Shown in pieces: positions 35,601 to 48,500 of a stretch of 64,000 bases of DNA. The notes beneath the pieces were generated by a model. The model was not told the origin of the DNA and searched no databases. It was given only the letters and a program-made list of their open reading frames with translations. The DNA is taken from NCBI GenBank assembly GCA_911728455.2, contig OU452240.1, positions 2,976,001 to 3,040,000 on the forward strand, in the 5' to 3' direction. Position 1 is the first letter of the stretch; every line of letters begins with the position of its first letter. The position numbers and the translations under genes are program-made. Origin of the DNA: Marthasterias glacialis. Its lineage: Eukaryota; Echinodermata; Asteroidea; Forcipulatida; Asteriidae.

Positions 35601-38600
35601 AGCTTTTATATAGTAAAATAACTCATGAACCTTCAGTTTTCATAACACGTATACAGTGGACAATTTCATCGATAAACGCCTCTTGAAAAGTACTATACGG
35701 TGGTTTAAGTTTACGTTGTGGATGTTATTTTCTTCAACATCAAATAGTTTTCCGATTGTTAGGAAGTTGATTTTTTGAGAGAAAGAATGAACAAAAATAT
35801 CAAAATAAAGCACATTATCAAGAATGCGACAGTTAAACATTCATAACACTATTTTACTATTGATTTAAATCATTCCGCTTACTCTGTTCACAATAAAGAC
35901 ACCAGCCTTACAAAACTCATCAAAAATTGTTATACATTGTAATGGGAAACTCTTGAGGACGCTAGATGGCAGCGGGCTTACCATTTTGTTCACTGAAATG
36001 TGCGCATGCTCACACCTACGTAAACTGACGATATTACCTGGCAAGGTCTACTGCCACCTTTCGTTCCAAAGTCTACCATAGGAAAAACAATTACTGCTCA
36101 TTGAGAGTCTCTTACCACGATGATGACCAAGACCGGTCCAGCGAAACCCCATATCAGACCATTGCGCACCGATAACCAGCAGCTAGTAAAAAAAAATGAA
36201 TAAAATAAAATAAAATAAAATAACATCTATTATAACAATAATGTTACAGACGCACAATCTCAATGCCGTCTTTTCATTCTCCTTTGTTCTGATAATGCTA
36301 AGAAGAAATGCCCAAGGTGCATTTGAGTTGGTCGAGTGGCCAACTCGCAGCGCAGAAGTTTACGTCGTGACGATGCACTAAGTAAAGGGGGAATCATCGG
36401 CGATGCTAGACTCTAATTCTAATTCAAATCACTTTTGTTCATAGATAAAGGAAAAATGCAAGTGTCCTGACCAGTGCTCCAGATGATGGAGGCACGCATG
36501 ACTATACAAAACAGTTAAAAAGACAAGTTAAAGCTGCGAGAAAATCAAAAAGAAAAAAACTAAATACTAATATAGTGAAATTCCTGACAAGTTAACAAAA
36601 CTAGTAACAAGGGTTTTAAAAAGACGTGAGCTCAATTCTATGGCTTTGCTTACCGTGGGATTGTGCACTTATAATTACGCCCTGGCATGGCCCATAGGAG
36701 TACGCGATTACAGGGCGCCGTAGCCCAGAATTCTTTGGTAATTAGCAGCGCCATGAAATTGGGCACTTTTGACGTTAACACTTCGCCCACATCACTGATA
36801 TTATGTTTACTTACACTTTATCATTCGTCATGTTGTCTGTAGATATCCCTACAGCTGAAGTTATTACAACTTGTACTAGCGGCAAAGCTGTAACGTAAAT
36901 GCGAGAAGAATAGTTCAGGATAGTAGTTATAACAACCAATTATTAAAAAGGAATGTAGGTGTATAATATTATTGATATTCACCTGACGTCATCATCACAA
37001 TATTCTAAGTTGCACCATTTTGAGAGTCAATGTATTCGTGTTTTCTACAACCAGTGACTGTAGTTTAGGGAACGCAGCATTTACACGTTCACGAATTGAC
37101 TCACACAATGGCGACGGGGCATGGCAATAGCACCGTGTGACGTCTGTGCAAAGGGGTCACTATAGGCGTCGTGCAGTGACGTAACTAGCTGTAACTACGC
37201 CCGCCATTTTGGAAGGCAAGCACCGCGATCGCCTGTGCCACATCGTGCGGTATATCATAGCCCGGTGCATATGTAGCTGACGTTATTTTTCAAAGGAGAA
37301 CTTCTACGTCGAATCATAACTGATAAAATTTAGCCTATACTGAGTAAAATTAGAGGATTATGTCACGGATCGATATTTGTCGAAATTAGTAATGTTGTGG
37401 TGAAAATGTATACTGATAATCGTCCGGTAGTACTGCGTGCATATTATTATGCCTGCTGTCCAAAATGGCCGATAAACATTTGTAGATGTCAATGAAGTGA
37501 CGTCACGTGCATGATCTCTATACCATTATGCTTGTTTACAAAGGAAGTGACATTTCAGGATGTTTCCTGGTCAGCAATATTGGTATGAGAAATTTCACCA
37601 TGATACTGTTCAGTAATTTTCACATAAAATCAAACTTTGAGACGTACCCATTTCTTTAATTCAGGTTTTAAGATGGATGTAGGGTCATTATGTGTTCATT
37701 ATTGAATTGAAGTGGGGTAGGAATTCGTGTGTATACAATAACAGTTTGCTTAAAATGAACGAAGCAGATACGAACCCCAACCTGCCAGAGAGTACTCTTT
37801 CAACTTTGACCCAGAACTGAAAACCCTGACCACACTCAAGTACAAGTGGAATGTCTCCACTAGCATCCACGTGAACGTAGCGCTCAAGAAGTAAAACAAG
37901 GCGATCGATATGACTTTACAAAACACCTGTAAAATAGAGTGAAACTTTCCAATTAGAATTACACGGGAAGTGTTATAAGAAGAGACAGTGTCATGGCTTG
38001 GGGTGCAGATCAGTAAGAAACAATAATTATTAAATAACACTTTCTAAACTGGGAATACTTCCTCACCGCCACAATGGTGTAGAGTCAGCGTGGATATAAC
38101 AGGCCTGTCTGGACATGGACAACGGTAAACTACCAGCGGGAGACGAGAAATACCCAAAGAGAAATGAATGAAGTTTTCTTCGTCAAATAAAACCATTTTT
38201 ATATAATGGATGATCCCTAAGGGAAGGAGTGGTTTGATTGGGAGTGAAGTGTACTTTCAAGCAGAATGTGAAGAGGATAATTCGGTAAAGGAATCAAGAG
38301 GAAAGCAAAAGGCTCCAGTCTGAAGCAAGATTCGACAGGTGGAAGACGGAGATATAATTTCAAAAGGAAAGAGACATACTATTCAACTTATACCTGATAC
38401 TTGGTCTGGCCAATCCCGATGAAAAAGATGAGCTGTGAAAAACAGATTGCCACTAAAAGCTGCGTGTGGATGATTCTCTCTTCTTTCATGAGTCTGGGGT
38501 AAACCGGAATGAATAAAAATCCCTATCAGTGATCAACGATAACTCGTTTTGTTCGAATGCTAAAGAGACAAATAACTTGGATGGCGTATGTATTTTTTGT

Positions 38601-39554
38601 TGTAAGGAAGATTCTTTTCACTAAAAGCCTTACCCTCCCACTTCCTTGTATATCCTCTGCTAAAAATGAAGGACTCAGGACTGAGGGTGGTAGGCCCAAA
38701 TAACAATTGCTTACCACTGGGTCAGGTATTTACTATTCAGATATTATCCATGTCCAAAAATGTTTGTGTGAATTGTGTGAGAGGGGAAAATGGGAGGATT
38801 GAGGTTTCTTTGGAGTGTTTACATTTTTTTACTAAGGCCGTGTCCTATTTGATGAATTTGGCAGTGGCTACGGCCGGAACGCCAAAAAGTCGTATTCTTC
38901 AACGTTGTCGTTGCAGCCATAGCCGTAGCCAAAGTCGCTTAATTCGGACACGGCGTAAGATTATAATGTCAAGGCCGAAGCTGAAGACAAAACAGTCTGG
39001 ATCCTAGTTGTTAGTCGTGCTTGAAGAAGTCCCGCATTTTCTCTAGACATATATTGGGTTATTCTTGGCCTGGGTGTGTACCCCAGGGTGCCAGACCTTC
39101 TTCCCATGGACACCGTTACTCTTACTTTCTTTGAAATTTATTAGCAGTTACTGTTACTCGTTGGTTATTTGTATTTATGTATGCATTTATTCATTTTTTG
39201 TTATTACTTTTTATTTAATTCATCATTACTAATGTTTTTTTTTCAGTACGTGTTTTTTAACGGATAATCAAAGCCATGTTTTGAACGAAAAATGGGTCTG
39301 TCCCCGTGACCCAGTTTCCTGGTCAAATCTGACCCAAGACTTTTAAAGGTCAGGCTTGGGGTACATTGGGGCCTCCTCCACAGTACTATAGCCGTGGTGT
39401 GCGTGACAATGTTGGGGCTTAACATTAATCATGAGTTCAGTAAATCAAACCTCAAGTACAGAAAGATGGCAATAGTCAGACATGAAGAGATGACTGTCAT
39501 TATGCAACCCAGCATGCTTATAGTATGTAGCGCCCTCTCGTGCAGTTCTCCAGT
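32658..39554 (-). CDS. Receptor exons 19-27: seven-transmembrane domain and cytoplasmic tail
   Basis: TM1 is LHTISMLGCIMTVISSCLTI (39554-39451). TM2 is RIIHTQLLVAICFSQLIFFI (38493-38394). TM3 is VFCKVISIALFYFLSATFTW (37926-37776), with the ECL-bonding Cys. TM4 begins AGWG and continues ALPLVQVVITSAVGIS (36887-36815). ECL2/TM5 is CWLSVRNGLIWGFAGPVLVI (36182-36116). The ICL3 helix is 35533-35445. TM6-TM7 are GLPWLFGFLAINESLIIF and DYIFTTLNSFQGVVLFAIFI (35324-35198, 33531-33490). The C-W in ECL2, the GW-G-x-P of TM4 and LNSFQG after TM7 are class B2 signatures. The tail is 58 residues, Ser/Thr-rich and ends MPPSM. Confidence 0.95.
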
Positions 39555-42500
39555 CTGAAAGCAAATGGATTATGACAAAAAACCAAACATAATATTTTCA
39601 GGTCATTTGTTATAATATACAAAGCTGTTAGGATTTAGCTACAAGTTATAATCGAGGAAACTGACTGACCATGCGAACAGTAAAATCCATATACTTTTTT
39701 GACGACTTTGTAATCCTAAGTCTTATTCGCTGACTACAGAGGTTTTGTATGCGTGCTATCCAGTTTATGCCTGTGACGTATAGTATGCTATGCCTACCTT
39801 TGGCGTAAATCTGTGTTGAAAAGTGGAGGGGATGACTCTAACATTTAAACATTAACATTTTCACGTTTTTTTTTATTGCCAAGGCAGATCCAAGATAGGC
39901 CTCTTTGGTAAAGGGGGCAAACACTCATGCAGCGCGAACCAGTTTTAGCAGAGTTGGGTTCGGGGCCCGCTGAGGGGCCCAAGGATTTTTCTTTAATGAC
40001 AATTCTCTTCTGTGCTTCTGGAGCTTTTCAGTGTTATGTTTTGAGCAAAATAAGTTTGAGCGTTTCAGTTTTCGCCACAGGGCCCCGAAAAATTGTAGCA
40101 GATGAAGATATTCGCTGGGCACTTTGAAACTTTCTTCGAGCAGCCCTAACCCTAAGGAATAGTTATACACACACTGTGTATTGTACAAGCGCTACACATC
40201 ATGTGCTGGAGTTTTGGGGCATAGGCATAACAAATATGGCGAAATGCGACTTAAGTCTTAAGTACTTGGTCGTGCAATGACAATGGCCCGACGCTGTGAT
40301 CGCTGGACGCTGAGACTTTCCATTGCAGTCTGTCTGTGGTCGACTACAAACTGCGTCGTGCGTCAACTTTACTTCCACGCGACCATAGCCTTAAACCGCC
40401 CCGTCCGGCTGACGCGCGTTGATCAAGGCTGCAATCCCGGTCATATCTCGTTGGGCCTTCTCGCCCAATGTTGGCTTTCATTGTGCGGTCTGCGCCCCAG
40501 TTGGGATCAACAACATTGAACGGGGGAGCTTGTGTTATTATTTTCAGTCACAGTTTTGGCCGGTATTGTAGATCATTGCCGAAACCGTTATTTCGGGTAC
40601 TAACTTTATTCAACGTTGTATTCGACAATGAAAATTGCACACCTTATAATCTGAAACACGCATAATAACAGAGAAGCTTGTCAGGTGATAACATCGGCAG
40701 ATGATGGCGCCCTTCTCTATTACGGTGTCACACCCACTGCTGTTCCATGAATATCGCTTGCGACTCGCGGAACTGATTTAATAAAAAAACAAAAAACAAA
40801 AAAACATCAAACATGAAAATAACATCAACAGAAAAACACTTCCGAGGGTAAAATTTAATCAGAAAATTACATTTCAACACAAAAGGGCTAATGGCATTTA
40901 TTGTGTATGTGGAGAAATGTTTTGCCAAATTGTAAACATTGTGGCCGTTGTGGATTACCGCACGAGTCACGTGCAAAGTTTTTGTCAAGCGCCATGTCGA
41001 CACAGAGCACTTTGTTTGTGCGGCACCTAAATATAACCCGCACCTACAAGCAGCCTCAATCCTGTGTCGAACTGAGATCCGGGCCTTCAACTCGACATCG
41101 AATTGTATACTGGGCTACATTTAGGGACAGGGCCGAGGCTATTATCTTTTAGGTACCGGGATACATTTGGGTCCCAGCCAACATTTGGGTGCCACACAAG
41201 TGCCAAACTAAATCGACCGAATCGGTAAAACATTGTAGAATAAGAACAAAGCGATTTGCTTTGTACCGCATTTATCATACAGCGACCTTATGATCCTATT
41301 TGAGCGAATCATGTAGGACTTTTTGTGGATTTGGATCGCTCTGGAGGGGTGGGGTGGGGTGGTAATAAATAATATCTTAAAGTTTTAACTACACTGACCT
41401 GGCCTGAATTTTCTTTTCGAGCCACACACAAACTGGAATTCTTTCTGGAACCTCATTCTGAAAAATCCAATAAGATAATTAATGTAACTGTCAAACTTTA
41501 CGCTGTAAAATTTCCGTGTCAGAATTGATGCGGGTTCCATGGGGCCTGACCTATTTCTGGGTTAGTATGACCCGGAATGTGTCCAAATGACTTAGAAATG
41601 GGTCAAACTAACGCAGAATCCAAGTTTAATTCCCACATTGTAACCACTTTCAGGGTCAGCCTGACCCAGTCATGGGGTCAGGCCACCTGGGACATGGAAT
41701 CCGGGTCAATTCTGACCTTGGAGGTTTTAGAGTGCATATACTGATTGAGGGATGACTGCTAGGTGCTAGGAATTATTATGACAATGTGACACCATGATCA
41801 TGATACCTTCCTATCGCTTACCTTCAACTGAAACCCAACAGTAACTGGCTCAGTGAATGGGGTTAGTTTGACTGGGATCAGAGCGACTGTCACGAGAGGA
41901 AATGGAGTCTCCAGTTTATCACACTGGAACTCACTGAATGGAAATAATAGCAATTATTACAATTATTGTTTTCCCGAAGACCGTTAGTTGAAACGTTGAT
42001 TACTGAAGCTGACCACTCTGTACATACGCCTACTGATATGAACAACAAAAAATTAATATACACGATTTTTTTTTAAAGTTTTGTTTTCTACAAAGTTACC
42101 CTTTTATGTACAATTCCCACTCCCTATATCACAAATAATGTAGTATTAAGTCATTGAATTTTAAAATTGTCCCTTCAAATTGTTTGTCAAAATAGCATTT
42201 TTTTTAACAGTCAGTAATGTTAACATTTTTCTTTGTTACCTGAGTCAACAACTCAACATTGGGGGTTTGTGGTGATAGGATGCAACGTTAAAAAAGTTGT
42301 GGGCAAAAATGGGGTAAGGTGTGCACATTGTTCCCCCCGTGCAAATAGAGTTATTTTTTCGTGTTGATTATTGATCCCCAACGGCTTAAAAAAAAACGGA
42401 AGCGTCATTTTGTTAAAAACGGACCTTTCATCCCAGCAACCACTTTGCGGCAAAACTTTATCCACCTTCTCCATCTTCATGACTAATAGTGACCGGCATT

Positions 42501-45500
42501 TAGTTCCTGTCAAAAAAAAGTGAAAGAGTTTTAAATGTTTTTATACGCGTCGATCCGTGAACAGCAACGAGTTTTAACGGGATCCAGGGTGGTAGGACCA
42601 ACTGAGCACATCCGCGGTTTATTTGTATGCACACGAATAATGGGAATGTCGCTTTGAACACCAAGGTCCAAACAATAGAGGAACAAAGAGGGACCTCGGT
42701 TTATACGTCTGTGCCCCTTTCACAAGAGTATTTGGCACCAAATGGCGACTGAAGACAACGTGAACATTATGAAGAAACAAAATGACTCAGGATTGCACTA
42801 AGAAATATTCAGTGTGTGTGTGTGTGTGCGGGGTTAAGTATTAACAATACTCAATTACTATTTCAGTAGTAAACTATGAAGAAACGCTAGGTGGCAGCAG
42901 ACTGATGTGGTACATTGTTAACGTTTACGTAAATCTGAGCATATAAGTCTGTGTCCGAATTAACGGCTTTGGCTGTGGCTATGGCCGGAACGCCGCAAAG
43001 TCAACAGCCATAGCCGTAGCCGAAGTCGCTTGATTCGGCGGATACGGCCTAACATTTCCGAGAACACTGAATTTACCTGGTAAGTCTGCTGCCACCTAGT
43101 GTCCAATAAAGTTCTCCCATTGAAACACTTGGAAAATGAATTGAATAAATTGGAAATGTAAAAAAAAAAAAACACGTTTATTTTTTTTACCATTATCTGT
43201 GATTGCAGAGTTCGGCACATCCAATATAAGCCAAGATGATTCTTGATTAACTCTGCTGTAATTACCGCAGCCTTCCAAAGTTGGATTGCCCAGACTCCAG
43301 ATTTCAACATCTATGTTGGAATAAAACGGAGAAAAAATTCAATAGAGTGATACTTTTTTAATGTTTACAAACAAATTAATTGCTCATTTTATTTTTTCAT
43401 AGGATTTTAAAGGAGTGAAGCAACCTGGCTGACAATGGGATCAATATTACCTAAAATTATAAGCGAACGGGCAAGCCTTTTCATCTCAGTATTTACACCA
43501 GACTCTTCCCTCAGCCCACCCCACCCTCTTTGTTTCCCTCTTCATTGGTCATCCCTTGCTTCTTCTAACTGCTTTTTGTTAGAAGAAGCAAGGGATGACC
43601 AATGAAGAGGGAAACAAAGAGGGTGGGGTGGGCTGAGGGAAGAGTCTGGTGTAAATACTGAGATGAAAAGGCTTGCCCGTTCGCTTATAATTTTAGGTAA
43701 TATTGATCCCATTGTCAGCCAGGTTGCTTCACTCCTTTATAATCCTATGAAAAAAATAAAATGAGCAATTAATTTGTTTGTAAACATTAAACAAGTATCA
43801 CTCTCTTGTATGTATGTGTTGTGTTGCCTTTGAGAAAGACTCTGCTAGGGTCGAAACGTGAGGCCATTAACACTTTTTTTTGCCTTTTTTGTCTTTACAC
43901 TTAAAACGCATTAATGGGCTATTTGTGGCAACAAACGGTTTTTCTGTTGTATAACAATATTAATAAACATTGTTAGGATGGACGTGATACACGTTTAGAG
44001 AAAAAGGTACAGGGTCAGTTTTTTTATCAAAGGAAACGTTTTAGGTTCAAGGTGATTATGAGGATCATTAACCAAAGCAAATCCTCCAGAGAAATATTTC
44101 TGTCTGAAATACTTTCATAGTCTAGACAATAATATCACTTGAAGACAAGGAAGTCCACATAATCACCATGAAATATGTAAATAGCACATCACGCGTGCGC
44201 ACTTATGACACTACTGGTGGGCAAAATGAGGGACCATCGCGCCTTTTCGTATGGGGCTGATGGCGTGACGCACACTCGTTTACCCACCAATGTGTCTGTG
44301 TACGCGTGCGCGATTGTCATTAGCATACTTCATGGGAAGGGCTACTTCAAAAGGGCATTACGTTGTTTTATTCAAACGGAACCTGTTAATTTGACGAAAA
44401 TCTGGTTCAGTGTGTATTTTTTGGAAAAGCTGGGGATGAAAATGAATTGTTCAAAGTTGATTGGGGTTAACAACCAGGAAGTTAGTAAATATACTTGTTG
44501 TTACACTCCAATAGAATCGAAAAAAACAACACAAACTTCGTCCCAATTACCTGTACCCCCAGCAAAGGGATGACCTTTGACCTGAGTGGTAGAAGCCCAT
44601 TTGGCACTCGTCAAGAACCCTTGAAGTAGAGCTTCCAGCAAGTCAGGAATGAGTTCCACTTCTCTCTCAGTCGTAATATTTGTTCCATAAACGCATTCCC
44701 ATGTATTTGTGATTTCATTAGGACTTCCCATTTCAGGATGTGGTATGTCTTCTTCAAACTGTGACAAAAAATAACCAAACACTCTGATTCAGAATGAGAC
44801 TTGATATTCATGTCATCGGTGAATTGTTAAAAACAGATTTCTGAAGTTATGCTTAAAAACAAGTAAACTACATAATTATAGACAAAAAGGTTTTGATCTC
44901 TATCTCTGGTGTGTCAGGTTTTTGTTTTGTTTTGAAAGCTAGAATGATAAGCTGGTCCCGTTTGTTTTTGCTTCGTTTTTTATTTGCCGTTCCCAAAGTA
45001 TTACCTTGAAAGCCAACTGTGAAACAAAAGAACAAAAAGTTATCACTGACGTTAGATTGATAATTGCGCCAACGCGTGTTCCCAATTTGCTAGTTTGGAC
45101 GTCACCGATTGTGTCGAATGGTTCAATCTTACTCTAAAACTGCGCCTGAGAAACACTTTTAATTTGCGTAGTCAGATGGTCAAAAGTGGCTTGCATTTAT
45201 GTATTGGATTCTATAGGAATGATCTGGAAAATATTCGTACTAAACAAAAAAACTAATTGCCAACAAACCTGGTCGAAAAAGAAATTCAAAGAATTGTTGA
45301 CGAAATGAAGAGTTTGCTGCGCATACAGTAGGGACGAATTGAGATTGCCTGTTATACATAAAGATGAAAAAGAGAAAATGCCATCGGAAAGGGGTGTGAA
45401 TATTAATTACGTTAATTGTTTTGGCTGTAATTGTAGTAAATACCCTGTGCTTGGAAGGTCAAACTTAAATAGTTAATGTAATGAAGACTTTGTAAGTCGA

Positions 45501-48500
45501 GATTTCAAAGAAACCACGAGAAACAGTGGTTTGCAACGACCCTCTATTGGTGTGTGAATTTTAATCACGCTATTCGTTTTTGTCTGCAATTGCAGTAAAT
45601 AGTGCGCTGTAAAGGTCAAGCTTAAATAGGTAATGTAATCAAGACTTAGTAAGCTGAGATTTCAAAGAAACCACGAGAAACCGTGGTTTGCAACGACCCT
45701 TTATAGAGCAGTATCAAACATTGACCAAATTCTTATCGGAAGGAGGGAATAGCTTGGGGCTAGGTTTTTATTTTAGGTTGCCATGGAAATTAACCATTCC
45801 ATTCTATCAACGTTATGAAATCCCGTAACATTGAAAATATGGGTAGATGTGGGGGTACTTGGTATAATACTCTCTTCCTATACCCCACCCCTTTCCCCCC
45901 CAAATGACTTCTTTGACGGGTGCCTCACGAATCAGGAATTGGGATACCACCGAAGTTTTGTAATGGTAAACAGAAATAAAAAGTTGTAAAAGACAGGCTG
46001 TTAGGTGTAATAACGAATTTAACATTACCGGTACTGAAAGGCACATTGGTAATAGTTTCGCACGCAGATGGCGTTGGAAGGAGTTCCGTTGTCAACGTTG
46101 GAGTTGTGGTTTCTTGTGGCGTAGTGTGTTTGGTAGTCGGTTGTGTTGCTGTAGGCTGTGGAGTGGAAGGTTCTTCAGAGGTTTGACGCGTTGTTAATTG
46201 CTGCTGGGTTGTTTGGAGTCGGCTTGTTGTTGTTCGAGTTGTTGAATCGGCCGTTGTTATCGAAGCAGTGGTTAATGGAACTTGTGTAGTTGTCAGCACA
46301 ACTTGTGTTGTTGGTGGTTGGGTTGTTTCCTGTGTTGTTTGTCGTTCTGTTGTTGTTTGGGTGGTTAAATCTACCGTTGTTATCGAAGCATTATTTGATG
46401 GAACTTGTGTAGTTGGTGGCTCGTAGTTAATCTGTGAATGAGCAAAACAACAAACACGGCCACTAGTAAAGGCTTAAATTTATGACAAAATTGTATCGAG
46501 CATCATGATAATGCGTCTGTGACTCAGTTTTATTTAATATTTTTTTTAATGCACAGCAGCTCCAAGTATCCCAATGTCTTAAATGTACACTGTGGCCTTA
46601 TGATTAAAAAACGATTATCTTACTTGCCACTTTTTAGATTTTAAATTAGATCAGTATACTTTTTTAGAAACTTTTCGTAAAGCCTATTATTTAATAACCA
46701 GAAATCATCAAATAAAACAAAAATAAGTCAAGTGCCAACATATATATCAGTGACTTCAGCTGCATGCTGAAGCTATAGCTAACGCAAATAACAGCAATTG
46801 GCTTTTGACTCACTGCTGAACTCGGTCACAGCACCCCCACCATTGTGATGCTGGGGCTCGGGCCGAGCGAAACTCGCTATAAGCCCCACAGATACATACA
46901 GCGACCGAGCACTCCATTACACGGACTCTCATATATAAATTATGAAATGAAATTGTATTCGTTGTTAAAAAAATAAGGTGGACACATTACAAGGGCTCTG
47001 TTTAGTTTGGGTAAGTTTGTGTACACCAATACCAAAAGGTGTAGTCCTTTAGTGTAATAAAAAAATCTCCAAAAGGCTAATTGAACCCATAATTTACAAA
47101 TGCATTCAGGTTGGCTCAGTGGTTTCTTTCCCCGCCTTTCACCTCTGTGGACCCCGGTTTGAATCCCGGACTGGAGCCTTGCAGGTGGATTGGGTTTTCA
47201 GTCCCTACCTGATGGCATGGGTTTTCCCTATTTGGTGTTTCCTCCCACATCTAAAACTGACATTTCTTCAACATCTTCTCTACACCTTGTATCTTCAGGC
47301 CTACGGGTCACAGTGTAAGTCACTTTTGAAGGTCCCTTGGTTTCATTACCAGATTGATATAATAATAATAATGATAATAAAATGCATGGATGGCAACATG
47401 AAAACCGATTATCTATTTAGTGGTAAGGCTTACACTGATCATGGATACATTTTCGATCACGAATGATTCACCCGTTAACTTGCTTTACTCTGGCGTCACC
47501 TATCGCTTCACATTGATTTTGTACACCTGTTAATTTAATTGGCCTACAATTTGGTAAAACATTTTCATTTAACCTGCGGGCAGAAGAGCACTGGTGTAGC
47601 CGTAGTCATCATTCGTGTTGTTGGGCTTAATGTTGAAGGCCGAGTTACACTCTCGGAATTGAAAAATCTTTGGCCGCCTCCAGAGCCCACTGGATATGAA
47701 TAAAAACAGTAAATATTTAGATTTTTGCCAATTCCAAATACGTAACATTGTTCAGTATAATATAACACATTTTGTTTTCATCAATGCAAATAATTTACCG
47801 CCAATACCAACTGACAATACTTTGTGGCATCTCTTTACAAGATTGTCGATTCCAACAAAGTCTTGTGAAAAATAAACGTGTAAATAAATGTACGATTTAG
47901 TGATAAAAGAAAAAAATTCATAAGGTTGCTCGAGATGAAGAATTTCTTCCAATGACCTGTTTTAAATCTGTTGATCGATTGGCAGTATTTGTCCATTCCC
48001 CCTTGCTTCTAAATGCATGCTTATAATCATAGTGTTACTTGTCTGCAATCTCTGCCTTCATAAGTGCAGATTCCGGCTCTTGCAAACATTGCTATGCATT
48101 TACCTGAATACCGCCTGTTTAGTAAACAGATACAGGCAGGAGCATTCGTTCGACTTTACCACAGACTGGTGACTGACCAACCAACTTAATAACCGATTAA
48201 AACATTATATAAAAATTGAGGATGAGCATAGAAAATTTGACTGATGCCGGACTCGAACATGCGACCTCTCGAATACCGTACAAGCGCTATAAACAACTGA
48301 GCTATAACCAGCTCTATAATGATGTCCTGTGCAATGACAAACAGCTTTGCTCGGTAGGGGACCAGTCGGAAGCCAAACCATATCTGCCGATAAGCCAGGG
48401 ATCAGCCCCCGGATGTGATACAAACAAGCTGGTAAACAGCAGTAGGGCTGCGGGGATCATGCACATCGAATGGATGCAGGCTTTTTATGTTGATTTACAA

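Noticed and set aside
39798-39810. A 13-base minus-strand microexon (CACAG|13 nt|GTAGGC) that would link the exon at 41457-41399 to TM1 in frame
   Set aside because: It would delete the GPS. A proper GPS exon with matching phases (40772-40643) was found in the same intron, so this site is unnecessary.
40728-41090. 120-codon open frame on the minus strand
   Set aside because: It overlaps the GPS exon in another frame and has no family look or splice logic.
44205-44573. 122-codon plus-strand frame
   Set aside because: It overlaps the receptor GAIN exon on the other strand at its end and has no recognisable domain.
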